Shown: positions 40,236-49,211, counted from the stretch's first letter. The stretch is 64,000 nt of DNA from Actinomycetales bacterium Actino_02 (GCA_001603275.1 LUYM01000020.1:124001-188000), one strand, 5' to 3'. Notes: generated by a model not told the origin, from the sequence alone. Numbers and translations: made by a program.

Positions 40236-40308
40236 ATCCAACTCTGGCCCGCGCCGACTTGGAAGTTCGGGCCGACCATCCAACCCAATCGCTCTGGAAG
40301 GAGCACTC

Positions 40309-40764
40309 ATGGATATCACCGTTGGCTCGACGCTCTCTTGGGCGTGGCCGCTGATCCTGACCGCGATCGCACTCGTGCTGACGTCGGTCGTCAACCAGCC
40401 CTCCTGGTCGCCGCAGGCGAAGAAGCTGGCCACGATCATCGTCGCGGGCGTCGTCGGCGCGGTGTACGCGATCGCCGCGGGGTTGATCGCTGAGGTGCCC
40501 GATGCCTGGTCGCAGATCGTGACCCGGCTCATCGTTGTTGCAGCGATCATCCTCGTCTGCGGGCAGGCCGTCTACCAGTTCCTCAAGAGCCCGCTGACCA
40601 AGATCGAGTCGGCGACCGCGATCACGCCGGCGCTGACCACTGCCGAGGGCGACGCTGAGGATGTGTCGGCCGATGCTGCTCCGGATGTGGCTGATGACAG
40701 CGCACCCGAATCCGCTGATGATGTGGCGGCTGTTGCAGCTGACGCCGCGCCCGAGTCCGACTGA
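40309..40764 (+). CDS. Holin
   Basis: The 151-residue protein has three hydrophobic helices (about 10-27, 41-62, 70-90: AWPLILTAIALVLTSVV, LATIIVAGVVGAVYAIAAGL, LIVVAAIILVCGQAVYQFL) and a very acidic C-terminal tail with Asp/Ala repeats. Position directly after the endolysin and short length fit an actinophage holin. Confidence 0.8.
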   Translation: MDITVGSTLSWAWPLILTAIALVLTSVVNQPSWSPQAKKLATIIVAGVVGAVYAIAAGLIAEVPDAWSQIVTRLIVVAAIILVCGQAVYQFLKSPLTKIESATAITPALTTAEGDAEDVSADAAPDVADDSAPESADDVAAVAADAAPESD

Positions 40765-40784
40765 CCCCAGAGAGGAGACGCCCG

Positions 40785-42032
40785 ATGACCGCCTTGTCGT
40801 CCCCGACGCCGTTCGTGTCCGCGACCCTGTACCTGGACCAGGACAATCCGCTGCATGCGGAGGCTGACGATCTGGGCGTCTCTTCTCTTCCGGCCGGGTT
40901 GCGGTTCCATGCTGGCGGCCTGTCGCTTCTGGCCACGCTGGAGACGGTGGGTGGCCGTGAGCGTGCCGTCTGGTCGGTGTCGGCCGCCGACACTGCCACG
41001 TTGCCGCGTGGTGGCCGGTGCTGGATTGGGATGCCGGACGGGTCTGGTGAGCGTCAGGTGGCGGCCGGGCCGGTGTCGGTGCTGGATCATGGCGAAGCGT
41101 CCGGCGAGTCCGGGCTGTCGTTCCGGATAGTTGTCGGCCCGACCGGCCAGTCCGCCTACCAGGCCGCCGTCGATGGCGGATTCGAGGGCACCGAAGCCGA
41201 GTTCAACACCGCGGTGGCCGGCCTCACTGAGGCTCGGGATCAGGCGGTCGCAGCCCTGGCGCAGATCGACGCACTGCTGGCCAACATGCTGGCCAAGAGC
41301 GCGAACTTGTCCGACGTCGCCTCGCCGGCGGCGGCCCGGGCGAACCTTGGTGCGGCTGCAGCCAGCCATCAGCACGCACAGTCGGACGTGACCGGGCTGG
41401 CCAGCGCGCTGGCCGCAAAGGCAGACCTGGTCGACGGCGTGGTGCCGACGTCGCAGATCCCGGCCCGGGCCCTGGTGAACGCCGTCCCGGTCACCGGCGA
41501 GGCGGCGATGCTCGCCCTCACGTCTGCCGTGGTGCAGCCGGGCGATATCGCGATCCGCTCCGATGGTGGCGGGACGTGGATGCTGACCGAGCCGGATCCG
41601 TCGGTGATCGGTTCGTGGGTGTTGATGGCCCCGCCGACGTCGGAGGTCACCAGCGTCAATGGCCAGGTCGGCACCGTGGTGCTGGGCGCCACGGATATTG
41701 GTGCGGCGACACCAGCCGAGGTGGCCAGCGCGGTGGACGCTGTCGAGGTCCTGGCTGCTGGCTACGCGGCGTCGGCTCAGGGGTCGGCCGAGTCGGCGTC
41801 GAGTTCTGCCGGATCTGCGGCCACTTCGGCTGCGGCTGCTGAGACGGCGCGCAGCCAGGCGGTGACCGCGAAGACGGACGCTGAGACGGCCCGCACCGAC
41901 GCGCTGCAGGCGAAGGTCGACGCCCAGAATGCCGCGGCCGCTGTGCCGTCGTGGTGGGCCGGGACGCAGACGGCCTACAACGCGCTCGGCTCCTACGACG
42001 CGACCCGGCTGTACGTCATCACGGCGGCCTGA
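40785..42032 (+). CDS. Tail fibre-like protein with Ala/Ser-rich stem
   Basis: The 415-residue protein has a beta-rich N-terminal domain (residues 1-115), a helical segment with LSDVASPAAARANLGAAA (typical of tail fibre repeats), then ADLVDGVVPTSQIPARALV and a long Ala/Ser/Thr coiled coil (GSAESASSSAGSAATSAAAA). The region is downstream of the lysis genes, a frequent place for accessory fibres. Confidence 0.7.
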   Translation: MTALSSPTPFVSATLYLDQDNPLHAEADDLGVSSLPAGLRFHAGGLSLLATLETVGGRERAVWSVSAADTATLPRGGRCWIGMPDGSGERQVAAGPVSVLDHGEASGESGLSFRIVVGPTGQSAYQAAVDGGFEGTEAEFNTAVAGLTEARDQAVAALAQIDALLANMLAKSANLSDVASPAAARANLGAAAASHQHAQSDVTGLASALAAKADLVDGVVPTSQIPARALVNAVPVTGEAAMLALTSAVVQPGDIAIRSDGGGTWMLTEPDPSVIGSWVLMAPPTSEVTSVNGQVGTVVLGATDIGAATPAEVASAVDAVEVLAAGYAASAQGSAESASSSAGSAATSAAAAETARSQAVTAKTDAETARTDALQAKVDAQNAAAAVPSWWAGTQTAYNALGSYDATRLYVITAA

Positions 42033-42035
42033 CCG

Positions 42036-43361
42036 ATGCCCGTCCTGAACACCGCACCGGGCGCCCGGCTGGGCACCGTCCCGGTTCGGGCGCTGTACCG
42101 CGGCAGCCAGAAGATCGCCGGGCTGCGCAACCTGGCGAACAACCCCAGCTTCGAGTTCACCACGGGTGACGTTGAGGTGCTGCGAAACTACGTAACGCAC
42201 CCTCGCGCAACGGCATGGACACTCTCGGCCGGACAGATCGGCTTTCAGAACACGCGCTGGGGAAGTGAAGGCGTCTACGCACTGCTAACCGGCATCACTG
42301 GCGGCCCCTGCGGCATCACCACGGCGGCGCAGTACACAGTGACCACGGCTCGCGCCGGCCACGGCTTCCACCTGGCCGGCAACGTGGAGGACCCCACTCC
42401 GAGCGCGACATCGACATACCCGATGGCAGCGGGCACGACGCAGACGTTCTCCGTCTACTTTCGCAAGACCGGCGCATCCGTCAACATGCTCCTACGAGTC
42501 AGGCCGGCCGACGCATCGGTCTGGCTCGCCGGAGCGACACAGGTCAGCCTGGCCTCTACCAGCGACTGGCAGCGAATCTCCATCACTTTCACCGCTCCGG
42601 CTGGAACTACTCGGGTCGCCATTTCGATGAACGCGAACACGATGGATGCCGTAGGCGATGTCTACCAGGCGACCGGGTTCGCGATCACCGCGACCCCCGC
42701 ACTCATGCCCTATTTCGATGGCTCATACTCCTCAGACTCTGACCTCACCGCGGCTTGGACAGGAACTGCGAACGCGAGCGTGAGCACCCTGCGCGGGGTG
42801 TGGGATGGAGCTCATACCAGGAACGGTGGCGCGATTCCTGTAGCCAGTGCCCAGTGGGCTTCGAGCGGAGCGAAGTCCCTTCGAGTAATACCATCTGTCA
42901 GCAGCGGCGACTCTGGAGTCTGGGTCGCGGGGTCCTACAACATCGACTCTCTTTCGGGGTATGGCGTCACCTTCGAAGCGGGCAAAACCTACACCGTGCT
43001 GGCCAAGTGCCGGCTCGATGGGCCAACCACTCAGCCCAACCCGACCTACCTGGACAAGCGGTCGATTCAGGTCATCTACAACACGGTCGCAGGCTGGACC
43101 GGCGCTACCTCCCGCTACTCGAACCAGGCCCCGAACGCAGCCGGAGAGACCATCTGCGTCGTGACCTTCACCCTCCCCGCCAACGCCGTAGGTTGCGGAG
43201 TGCGGCTGCGGAATGGAGGCTCGATTGGCCAGGGTGACGTCTGGTGGGACGACCTGATGATCGTCGAGGGCACCTACACCGGCCCCTACCGCGACGGACG
43301 CTCACCCGGCTGGGCCTGGGAAGGCACCCCCGACGCATCACCCAGCTACGGCCTGAACTAG
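42036..43361 (+). CDS. Carbohydrate-binding-like tail fibre tip protein
   Basis: The 441-residue protein contains two jelly-roll-like modules (about 45-230 and 255-430): YPMAAGTTQTFSVYFRKTGA, WQRISITFTAPAGTTRVAIS, and VTFEAGKTYTVLAKCRLDG with VWWDDLMIVEG at the end. These are the features of CBM_4/9-like galactose-binding folds in phage minor tail proteins. It likely binds wall polysaccharide. It is the last rightward structural gene. Confidence 0.7.
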   Translation: MPVLNTAPGARLGTVPVRALYRGSQKIAGLRNLANNPSFEFTTGDVEVLRNYVTHPRATAWTLSAGQIGFQNTRWGSEGVYALLTGITGGPCGITTAAQYTVTTARAGHGFHLAGNVEDPTPSATSTYPMAAGTTQTFSVYFRKTGASVNMLLRVRPADASVWLAGATQVSLASTSDWQRISITFTAPAGTTRVAISMNANTMDAVGDVYQATGFAITATPALMPYFDGSYSSDSDLTAAWTGTANASVSTLRGVWDGAHTRNGGAIPVASAQWASSGAKSLRVIPSVSSGDSGVWVAGSYNIDSLSGYGVTFEAGKTYTVLAKCRLDGPTTQPNPTYLDKRSIQVIYNTVAGWTGATSRYSNQAPNAAGETICVVTFTLPANAVGCGVRLRNGGSIGQGDVWWDDLMIVEGTYTGPYRDGRSPGWAWEGTPDASPSYGLN

Positions 43362-43375
43362 CACCCACCACCCAC

Positions 43376-43413
43376 AGCGGCCCCGGCCTCTCACCCGAGA
43401 GACTGGGGCCGCT
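43376..43413 (+). terminator. Late operon terminator
   Basis: AGCGGCCCC pairs with GGGGCCGCT (43376-43384 with 43405-43413), with an inner CTCTC/GAGAG helix, followed by ATTTCTG. It ends the long rightward transcript and, being symmetric, may also stop leftward transcription from the gene at 43636. Confidence 0.75.
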
Positions 43414-43423
43414 ATTTCTGCGT

Positions 43424-43636
43424 TCAGGCCCACTCCTCGCGCCAGCCCGGCCGATCACGCCACCGCCCAGCCAGACCACGCAACTCAGCGCACGGCCACG
43501 GCTCCCCGCACACCACACAATCCCGCGAACCCCGACCCGGCGAGTGCATCGACGAGATCGTCCACTCGGCCTCCGTCTGGCGGTTGGCACGCAGGAAGTC
43601 ACCCAGCGCAGACGCAGACTCAGGGGACAGGGTCAT
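43424..43636 (-). CDS. Small protein with CVVCGEPWPC motif
   Basis: The 70-residue product on the minus strand has CVVCGEPWPCAELRGLAGRW and ends RDRPGWREEWA. This motif (C-x2-C-x4-P-C) recurs in small actinophage proteins of unknown role and suggests a zinc or disulphide site. It faces the structural genes and lies between the late terminator and the attachment site. Confidence 0.65.
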   Translation of the reverse strand: MTLSPESASALGDFLRANRQTEAEWTISSMHSPGRGSRDCVVCGEPWPCAELRGLAGRWRDRPGWREEWA

Positions 43637-43759
43637 GGAGGCCAGGGTAGAAGCCGGCGGCGACAGTGGGTCTAGCCAACCACCGGGAGCGAGTAGGTCA
43701 CTTAGGCTCGACCATTGGCTAAACCTACAGACCCCGTGCCTTGTCAGAGCGGATAGGCG

Positions 43760-43803
43760 GGGGATTATGAGTCCCCTGCTCTGACCGGCTGAGCTACCGC
43801 CCC
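43760..43803 (-). tRNA. Interrupted tRNA-Met (CAT), 5' half only; right attachment site
   Basis: Read on the minus strand from 43803: acceptor strand GGGGCGG, TA, D arm GCTC-AGCCGGTCA-GAGC, A, and anticodon arm GGGGA-CTCATAA-TCCCC (anticodon CAT with elongator-type CTCATAATC). After the arm the sequence continues CGCCTATCCGC instead of a variable loop and T arm; no GGTTCGA is found. So only the 5' half is here. A promoter-like TTGTCG-N18-TACCGT lies upstream (minus strand, about 43820-43850). The 3' half should be at the left end of the prophage, outside the window. Confidence 0.7.
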
Positions 43804-43972
43804 CAGTGCCGTCCGCGAGTCACGGTATCGGGACGCTCGCTCGAGCGACAAACGATGGACGGGCGTGGCGAGCGCGAGTCTGACGCGAACCCGAAAGCCC
43901 CCGGCGCCGAGGGAGTGGCCGGCACCCATCGTCCGCTTGGACAAGGAGCCCGCGACAACGGTTCATAGCCGT

Positions 43973-44001
43973 TTGACAGGCCGAATCCCAGTGTATACAG
44001 T
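43973..44001 (+). promoter_or_regulatory. Promoter of the surface-protein operon
   Basis: TTGACA (43973-43978), 17-bp spacer, TACAGT (43996-44001): a near-consensus vegetative promoter. It faces the secreted-protein gene 290 nt downstream. Confidence 0.75.
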
Positions 44002-44292
44002 CGTGTGCAGCGGGAGATCTCCCGCATTCCAGGTCGATGAGAGGTGCGTCGTGGCGCGGTGTGACATTTCGGTAGCCGCCCACCGATGTATGGCGGCACC
44101 ACTGCGGCTGAGCTGACCTCAGCGGCCGCGGGCTGCGCTCAACGTCAGCCCAACTGACCTGTGAGCTGACTCCTCAAAGCTCACCAAGACGCCGACGCGT
44201 GCCCGTCCGAGGCGCGCTCTTTGCACGCAACTCCACCGAGTGCGGCTCCGCCGCGCCCTGCGACACCTTGTCGCGCACCCAGAAAGGCAATC
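44002..44292 (+). promoter_or_regulatory. Long structured leader, possible cis-acting RNA
   Basis: No gene in 290 nt. Perfect or near-perfect pairs are: a 16-bp palindrome 44010-44025; 44031-44035 with 44115-44119; 44043-44047 with 44096-44100; GCTGAG/CTCAGC hairpin about 44107-44123, which competes with the 44115-44119 strand; GGGCTG/CAGCCC about 44130-44151; and GTGAGCT/AGCTCAC about 44161-44184. Competing helices are a hallmark of riboswitch-like or attenuator leaders. I recognise no known class. Confidence 0.35.
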
Positions 44293-47016
44293 ATGAGTTC
44301 GGCACGAACCCAGAACCCACTGCGAAGGCTGGCCAGCATCGGCCTGTCGTTCGCAGTGGCGGCCACCACGACCGTGGCCACGTCGGCGCTGTCGGTCAGC
44401 ACCGCGCAGGCGGCGGACACCTACTACCCGTGGGCCAAGGTGGCCAGCACCGGCGACTACCTCGCCGACGCCTACACCGGCCTGGAGTCCGGCCACGTAT
44501 TCGAGAACGTGACCACCGATCGGCTGCTCGACATTCTGTCCAGCAACGGCAACTACTACATCGCCTTCGCCGGACCCGAGCACCCGGCCAGCCAGGCGCT
44601 GCTGCCGGTGATCGACGCCGCCGCCCGCGCCCAGGGGATCACCAAGATCTACCACTTCGACCCCTACGTGGACGGCTACCAGCTCGACTCCACGTTGAAG
44701 AACGGGGTTGCGGACGTCACTGGCGGCAACTCGACCAACTTCCTGGCAGAGGACGGGGTTTCGACGACTCCAGCCAAGATCAGCGATGTCTGGAAGCTGA
44801 TCACCCAGCTGCTGCCGGCCAGCACCATCGCCTCCGGCGGCGCCCTCTACGACTACGCCGGCGACACCGCGGTGCTGCTGAACGTGAACATCACCAACCG
44901 CAAGAACGTCGACAGCGGCAAGACCGTCACCCCGCTCGCCGAGCTCAAGGATGCCGACGTTGCCGCCTTCAACGCCGACACCGGCTCGGTCAAGACGGAC
45001 GCCGTCGCGGCGCTGAACACCGCCTTCACCGGCAAGACCTCCGCGGTCCGGACCCAGTTCGAGTTCTTCTCCCGGCTCTACAACGCCTCGGCCACCAAGA
45101 CCGAGACCGCGACCGCCGCATCCGCTGATCGATTTGGCAGCGCCGTGACCATCTTCGATCCGGCCGACTATCCGAACGCATCGGACTTCAAGCTGAAGTC
45201 GATCGACGTCAAGGAGCTGTACAACCTACTCAACTCCACCGGAGAGTTCCCGATCCTGTTCGCCGGCCAGGGATGCCACAACACGCAGGCGATCATCGGA
45301 TCGGTGGCCAAGCGGGCTAAGGAGCTGAACCTGCCGGTGGTCTACGTCGTCGACTTCGCCCTGGACTCGAACGTGAAGTTCGGCACCGGTGACCTGATCG
45401 ACACAGCCTCGAAGAACAGCGCCACCGGCGGCCTGTGGATTCGTTCGGGCAGCGCGTCGCTGGCTACCACCAGCCCGTACCGCTACGGCTACTCCTACCT
45501 GTACGGAAAGATCGCGGAGTACTTCGGTCCGAACTGGATCACCGAGAACTCCTCCAAGAAGAGCAACTCGGTGGCGTACTACCCCAACGCGGTGCTCGGC
45601 GAGACCTCGACGACCAACCCGTTCGCCGTCGGATTTGATCCGGCCACCCAGAAGGCCAACGCCACCCGGCTCCAGGTGCCGACCATCGTCCGCTACAACA
45701 AGGACGCCGCAAACCCGATCGTGGGCGAGTGGCTGCACAAGGACAAGGTGGCCGACGGTGCCGACCAGACCTACACCGAGTACATGCTTGAGCTCTCCTG
45801 GGTGCGCGGTACCGATCTTGCTAAGGCCGATTCCTCTCGAGTTGGACGAGATGGCCTGACCAAGGCCGAGTTCGGCGCGGAGGCCGTGGCCTCGCTGGAT
45901 CGGGTGCTGACCCACAACGGCACCGTTGTTCATCAGTTCAGCAATGCTCCGACGCCGTGGATCGAAGGCACCGCAGCGGTCGGCCAGCAGTTGATCGCCA
46001 ACCTGGAGACCAACTGGAGCCAGTCGCCGAACCTGGTCTACCAGTGGCGGGCCAACGGGGTGAACATCCCCGGTGCGAACGCCGACCGGTACACGCTCAC
46101 CTCGGCCGAGAAGGGCAAGAAGATCACGGTGACGCTGACCGGGTCCCGTCCGGACTACCAGACCACCACCACGATCTCCGACCCGACGGCCGCGGTGGCG
46201 TCATCGCCGTTCACCACGGCACCGATCCCGACGATCTCGGGGACGGCGCAGGTCGGCCTCACTCTGACCGCCGATCCGGGTACCTGGGAGCCGACCGCCA
46301 CACTTGCCTACAGCTGGAAGGCCAACGGCAAGACGATCAAGGGCGCGACCGCTGCCAGCTACAAGCTGAAGGCGGCTGAGGGTGGCAAGAAGATCACGGT
46401 GACCGTGACCGGCTCAGCCGCGGGCTACGTCACCCAGGCGAAGACCTCGGTGCCAACAGCAGCTGTGGTCAAGGTGTTCAGCAAGACTCCGGCGCCCAAG
46501 ACCAAGGGCTCGGCCACGGTGGACGCCACCCTCAAGGCGAGCATCAGCAAGTGGAGTCCGGGTGCCAAGTTCAGCTACCAGTGGCTGGCTGACGGTACCC
46601 CGATCCTCGGTGCCACCAAGTCCAGCCTGAAGCTGAACCCGACTCTGCTGGGGGTGAAGATCTCCCTCAGCGTGACCGGCTCCAAGGGTGGCTACGCCTC
46701 GGTGACCAAGACCTCGTCCGCCACGAAGGGTGTTGTCGCAGCCAAGTTCAGCAAGGCGCCCACGCCCAAGATCACCGGAAAGGCCACGGTCGGCACCGTG
46801 TTGGGCATCAAGCTCGGCACCTGGTCGCCCAAGGCTGGGGTGGTCTTCAGCTATCAGTGGTTCGCCGGAGGCGTGGCTATCGACGCTGCGACCGCCAGCA
46901 CCTTCACACTCACCCCGGACCAGCTCGGTCAGAAGATCACGGTGAAGGTGACCGCCACGAAGGACGGCTACGTCACCACCACCAAGGCCGCCAAGGCCAC
47001 CGCCGCGGTCAAGTAG
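44293..47016 (+). CDS. Secreted protein with two thioredoxin-like segments and four Ig-like repeats
   Basis: The 907-residue product starts at ATG 44293 behind GAAAGG. Its signal peptide ends near AQA-ADT (about residue 40). Two related segments look thioredoxin-like: YYIAFAGPEHPASQALLPVI followed by GITKIYHFDPYVDGY, and FPILFAGQGCHNTQAIIGSV followed by LPVVYVVDFALD. The CxxC pair of thioredoxins is missing. The C-terminal 330 residues hold four repeats of about 80 residues with YQW or YSWKANG and ITVTVTGS motifs, of Ig-like surface type. No anchor motif is seen. It heads an apparent operon with a symporter and a membrane-anchored secreted protein. Confidence 0.7.
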   Translation: MSSARTQNPLRRLASIGLSFAVAATTTVATSALSVSTAQAADTYYPWAKVASTGDYLADAYTGLESGHVFENVTTDRLLDILSSNGNYYIAFAGPEHPASQALLPVIDAAARAQGITKIYHFDPYVDGYQLDSTLKNGVADVTGGNSTNFLAEDGVSTTPAKISDVWKLITQLLPASTIASGGALYDYAGDTAVLLNVNITNRKNVDSGKTVTPLAELKDADVAAFNADTGSVKTDAVAALNTAFTGKTSAVRTQFEFFSRLYNASATKTETATAASADRFGSAVTIFDPADYPNASDFKLKSIDVKELYNLLNSTGEFPILFAGQGCHNTQAIIGSVAKRAKELNLPVVYVVDFALDSNVKFGTGDLIDTASKNSATGGLWIRSGSASLATTSPYRYGYSYLYGKIAEYFGPNWITENSSKKSNSVAYYPNAVLGETSTTNPFAVGFDPATQKANATRLQVPTIVRYNKDAANPIVGEWLHKDKVADGADQTYTEYMLELSWVRGTDLAKADSSRVGRDGLTKAEFGAEAVASLDRVLTHNGTVVHQFSNAPTPWIEGTAAVGQQLIANLETNWSQSPNLVYQWRANGVNIPGANADRYTLTSAEKGKKITVTLTGSRPDYQTTTTISDPTAAVASSPFTTAPIPTISGTAQVGLTLTADPGTWEPTATLAYSWKANGKTIKGATAASYKLKAAEGGKKITVTVTGSAAGYVTQAKTSVPTAAVVKVFSKTPAPKTKGSATVDATLKASISKWSPGAKFSYQWLADGTPILGATKSSLKLNPTLLGVKISLSVTGSKGGYASVTKTSSATKGVVAAKFSKAPTPKITGKATVGTVLGIKLGTWSPKAGVVFSYQWFAGGVAIDAATASTFTLTPDQLGQKITVKVTATKDGYVTTTKAAKATAAVK

Positions 47017-47036
47017 CGCCCACCTCCCACACGCAG

Positions 47037-47064
47037 GTGGCCCGGTCCGCGCTGGCCGGGCCAC
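47037..47064 (+). terminator. Hairpin between surface protein and symporter genes
   Basis: A 9-bp stem (47037-47045 with 47056-47064) without T tract. It may reduce expression of the downstream genes or protect the upstream mRNA. Confidence 0.45.
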
Positions 47065-47082
47065 CCGCGAGAAAGCAGCACA

Positions 47083-48462
47083 ATGCCATTCGACGTACTC
47101 TCGGCGCTCGCCCTCCTCGCGGTCGTCGCGCTCTACGTGGGGATCTACGTCCTGCGCCGACGCAAGACCAACTTCACGATCACGATCCTGGCGGCCATGG
47201 CTGCGGGCATCCTGGTCGGCTTCGTCTTCCAAGGTCACACCGACTGGATCGTCTCCTTCGGCAAGATCTACGTCACAGTCCTGGGCGCGATCGTCGTCCC
47301 GCTGATCTCGATCTCGATCCTGTCGAGCATCACCTCGCTCGGCTCGGTGCAGCAGTTGAAGGGGATCGGCCTGAAGTCGGTCCTGTGGCTGCTGGCCACC
47401 AATGCGATCGCCATCGTCTTGGCCATCGGTCTGGGTCTGGCCTTCGGAGTCGGCAAGGGCGCCAACCTCAGTATCGAAGGGGTGGATGCCGCCAACTTCG
47501 AACGCAGCACGGTCAGCCTGCAAGAGGTGATCATCGGCTTCTTCCCCCGCAACATCTTCTGGGACGCTTCCAACGACCACATCATCCCGGTGATCTTGTT
47601 CACGGTGCTGATCTCGGTGTCCTACGTCCTAGTGGCCGGCAAGCACCCCGAGCGGGTGGCCCCGCTGAAGGGCGTGATCGAGGCCACCCGCGCCGTGATC
47701 AACAAGGCGGTCACCTTCATCATCGCGCTCACCCCGTACGCGGTGCTCTCGCTGGTGGCCGTCCAGACCTCCCGCGGATTCACCAACACCGGGATCATCT
47801 GGTCACTGTTGGTGTTTTTGGCGGTGGCCTTCTTGGCGTTCGTGATCGACACCTGGCTGCTCAACGCGGTGCTCCTCACCACCTTCGCAAAGGTGTCGCC
47901 GCTGCCGTTCTTCAAGAAGATCGTGCCGGCCCAGGTGGTCGCGTTCTCCACGCAGTCCAGTACCGGCACCCTCCCGGTGACCACCCGAGTCCTCGCCGAT
48001 CGGCTCGGCGTCAGCGCCGAGGTGGCCAACTTCACCGCCCCGCTCGGCACGACGATCGGGATGCCGGGCTGCGCCGGGATCTGGCCGGTACTGACCGCGA
48101 TCTACGCCATCCACGGCCTGGGCATCAACTACAGCGTGGGGGACTACCTGCTGCTCGCGGTGATGTCGCTGTTCGTCTCGATCGGCACTGCCGGCGTCCC
48201 CGGCACGGCGACCGTGGTCACGGCCAGCGTCCTGGCCGCTGTCGGACTGCCGCTGGAGGTGATGGTGCTGACCATCCCGATCTCGTCCCTGGCCGACACC
48301 GGACGCACCGCCACCAATGTCACCGGCGCGATCGTCTCGGCCACCCTGGTCGCCCATTCCGAGGGTGAACTCGACCGGACGATCCTCGACGACCCGACCA
48401 TCTCCGACCCCATCACCGACGACGCGGGGACGGTTCCATTTCCGTCCACCGCCACCCGATAA
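47083..48462 (+). CDS. Dicarboxylate/amino acid:cation symporter, cystine-transporter-like
   Basis: The 459-residue membrane protein has about eight helices and the DAACS hallmark segments: AFSTQSSTGTLPVTTRV (the Ser-rich reentrant loop), NFTAPLGTTIGMPGCAGIWP and the second loop near IPISSLADTGRTATNVTGA. The N-terminal part (ILAAMAAGILVGFVFQGH) resembles L-cystine symporters (TcyP). Substrate cannot be fixed from sequence; cystine or dicarboxylates are most likely. The C-terminal 30 residues are acidic and cytoplasmic. Confidence 0.8.
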   Translation: MPFDVLSALALLAVVALYVGIYVLRRRKTNFTITILAAMAAGILVGFVFQGHTDWIVSFGKIYVTVLGAIVVPLISISILSSITSLGSVQQLKGIGLKSVLWLLATNAIAIVLAIGLGLAFGVGKGANLSIEGVDAANFERSTVSLQEVIIGFFPRNIFWDASNDHIIPVILFTVLISVSYVLVAGKHPERVAPLKGVIEATRAVINKAVTFIIALTPYAVLSLVAVQTSRGFTNTGIIWSLLVFLAVAFLAFVIDTWLLNAVLLTTFAKVSPLPFFKKIVPAQVVAFSTQSSTGTLPVTTRVLADRLGVSAEVANFTAPLGTTIGMPGCAGIWPVLTAIYAIHGLGINYSVGDYLLLAVMSLFVSIGTAGVPGTATVVTASVLAAVGLPLEVMVLTIPISSLADTGRTATNVTGAIVSATLVAHSEGELDRTILDDPTISDPITDDAGTVPFPSTATR

Positions 48463-48488
48463 CCACAACGACTACAGGAGAACCCGAG

Positions 48489-49151
48489 ATGATCAACAAC
48501 ACCTTCCCCAGCCGAGCTCGGCTGGCTCTGGCCGGTGGCGCTGCCGCCTTGGCCCTGCTGCTCACCGGCGTCGCCCCGTTTAGCGTGACGCTCGCCTACG
48601 CGGCCGGTGACGACTACACCAAGTGGGAGGACTGCGACTGGGACGGCTACGACGACCACACCGGCGTCAAGGTGCCCTGGCCCGGCTTCGACGGCACGAA
48701 GGGTGACACCCCGGACGGGCCGTCGAAGGACTCGCAGACCGGCCAGGGCCAGACCAAGCCCAAGCCGACCGCCTCGGCCAGCCCGACGGCGTCCGCGACC
48801 TCGAAGTCGACCAGTTCGGCCAAGCCGACCACCAAGGCCACCGCCACCGCGAAGGCGTCGACCAAGTCGGTCACCGCCGCCACGGCGAGTTCGTCCGGCG
48901 CAGCGAGCCCCGAAGCGACGGCAACACCAGTTGCCTCCGGCGAGCCGACTTCCGTCCCGACGGCCGACGCGTCGGCGGTGCCGGTGCCGAGTTCGTCCGA
49001 GCCGAGCACCGCGGCGGCGTTCGCCGCTCCCGGCGGGGACAGCGGCAACCCTGAGGCCGTGATTGGGCTGTCGGTGCTGGGCGGCTTGGCCGTTGTTGGT
49101 GGCGTCGCAGTGGCGGCCACCACGGTGATTCGACGGCGCGCCAGCGCCTGA
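48489..49151 (+). CDS. Secreted, membrane-anchored Ser/Thr-rich protein
   Basis: The 220-residue product has a signal peptide (LALAGGAAALALLLTGVAP), a short acidic mature start (YTKWEDCDWDGYDDHTG), a long Ser/Thr/Ala/Pro/Lys linker likely to be extended and glycosylated, and a C-terminal transmembrane helix (GLSVLGGLAVVGGVAVAATT) followed by RRRAS. It could be a short surface stalk that presents the N-terminal YDDH part. It ends the apparent three-gene operon. Confidence 0.65.
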   Translation: MINNTFPSRARLALAGGAAALALLLTGVAPFSVTLAYAAGDDYTKWEDCDWDGYDDHTGVKVPWPGFDGTKGDTPDGPSKDSQTGQGQTKPKPTASASPTASATSKSTSSAKPTTKATATAKASTKSVTAATASSSGAASPEATATPVASGEPTSVPTADASAVPVPSSSEPSTAAAFAAPGGDSGNPEAVIGLSVLGGLAVVGGVAVAATTVIRRRASA

Positions 49152-49211
49152 GTGGACAGGCTGCGCGGAGGAGGACTTCGCCGACAGGCGCGGTTCGCGC
49201 AGCTGAACAGA

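Larger units (their letters stand above)
1..43776. mobile_element. Prophage of a long-tailed siphovirus, right-hand part
   Basis: The stretch holds a complete siphovirus late module (terminase, portal, protease, capsid, connectors, tail tube, frameshifted tail chaperones, tape measure, tail tip, lysis) after an early module of small overlapping genes and a leftward accessory cassette. The right boundary is placed in the anticodon arm of an interrupted tRNA-Met gene (43760-43803), beyond which typical chromosomal genes begin. The left end, integrase and repressor are outside the window, so the element is longer than what is seen. All virion modules look intact, so it could be inducible; the two lesions found (a stop in a replication-initiator-like gene and a frameshift in a small accessory gene) lie outside the virion genes. 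Confidence 0.95.

Noticed and set aside
1-43776. CRISPR array or known anti-phage defence system in the prophage
   Set aside because: No repeat-spacer pattern was seen, and no toxin-antitoxin, restriction or Abi signature could be recognised in the accessory cassette.
43740-43803. Complete tRNA gene at the prophage edge
   Set aside because: No T arm or 3' acceptor strand follows the anticodon arm, so only a 5' half is present.
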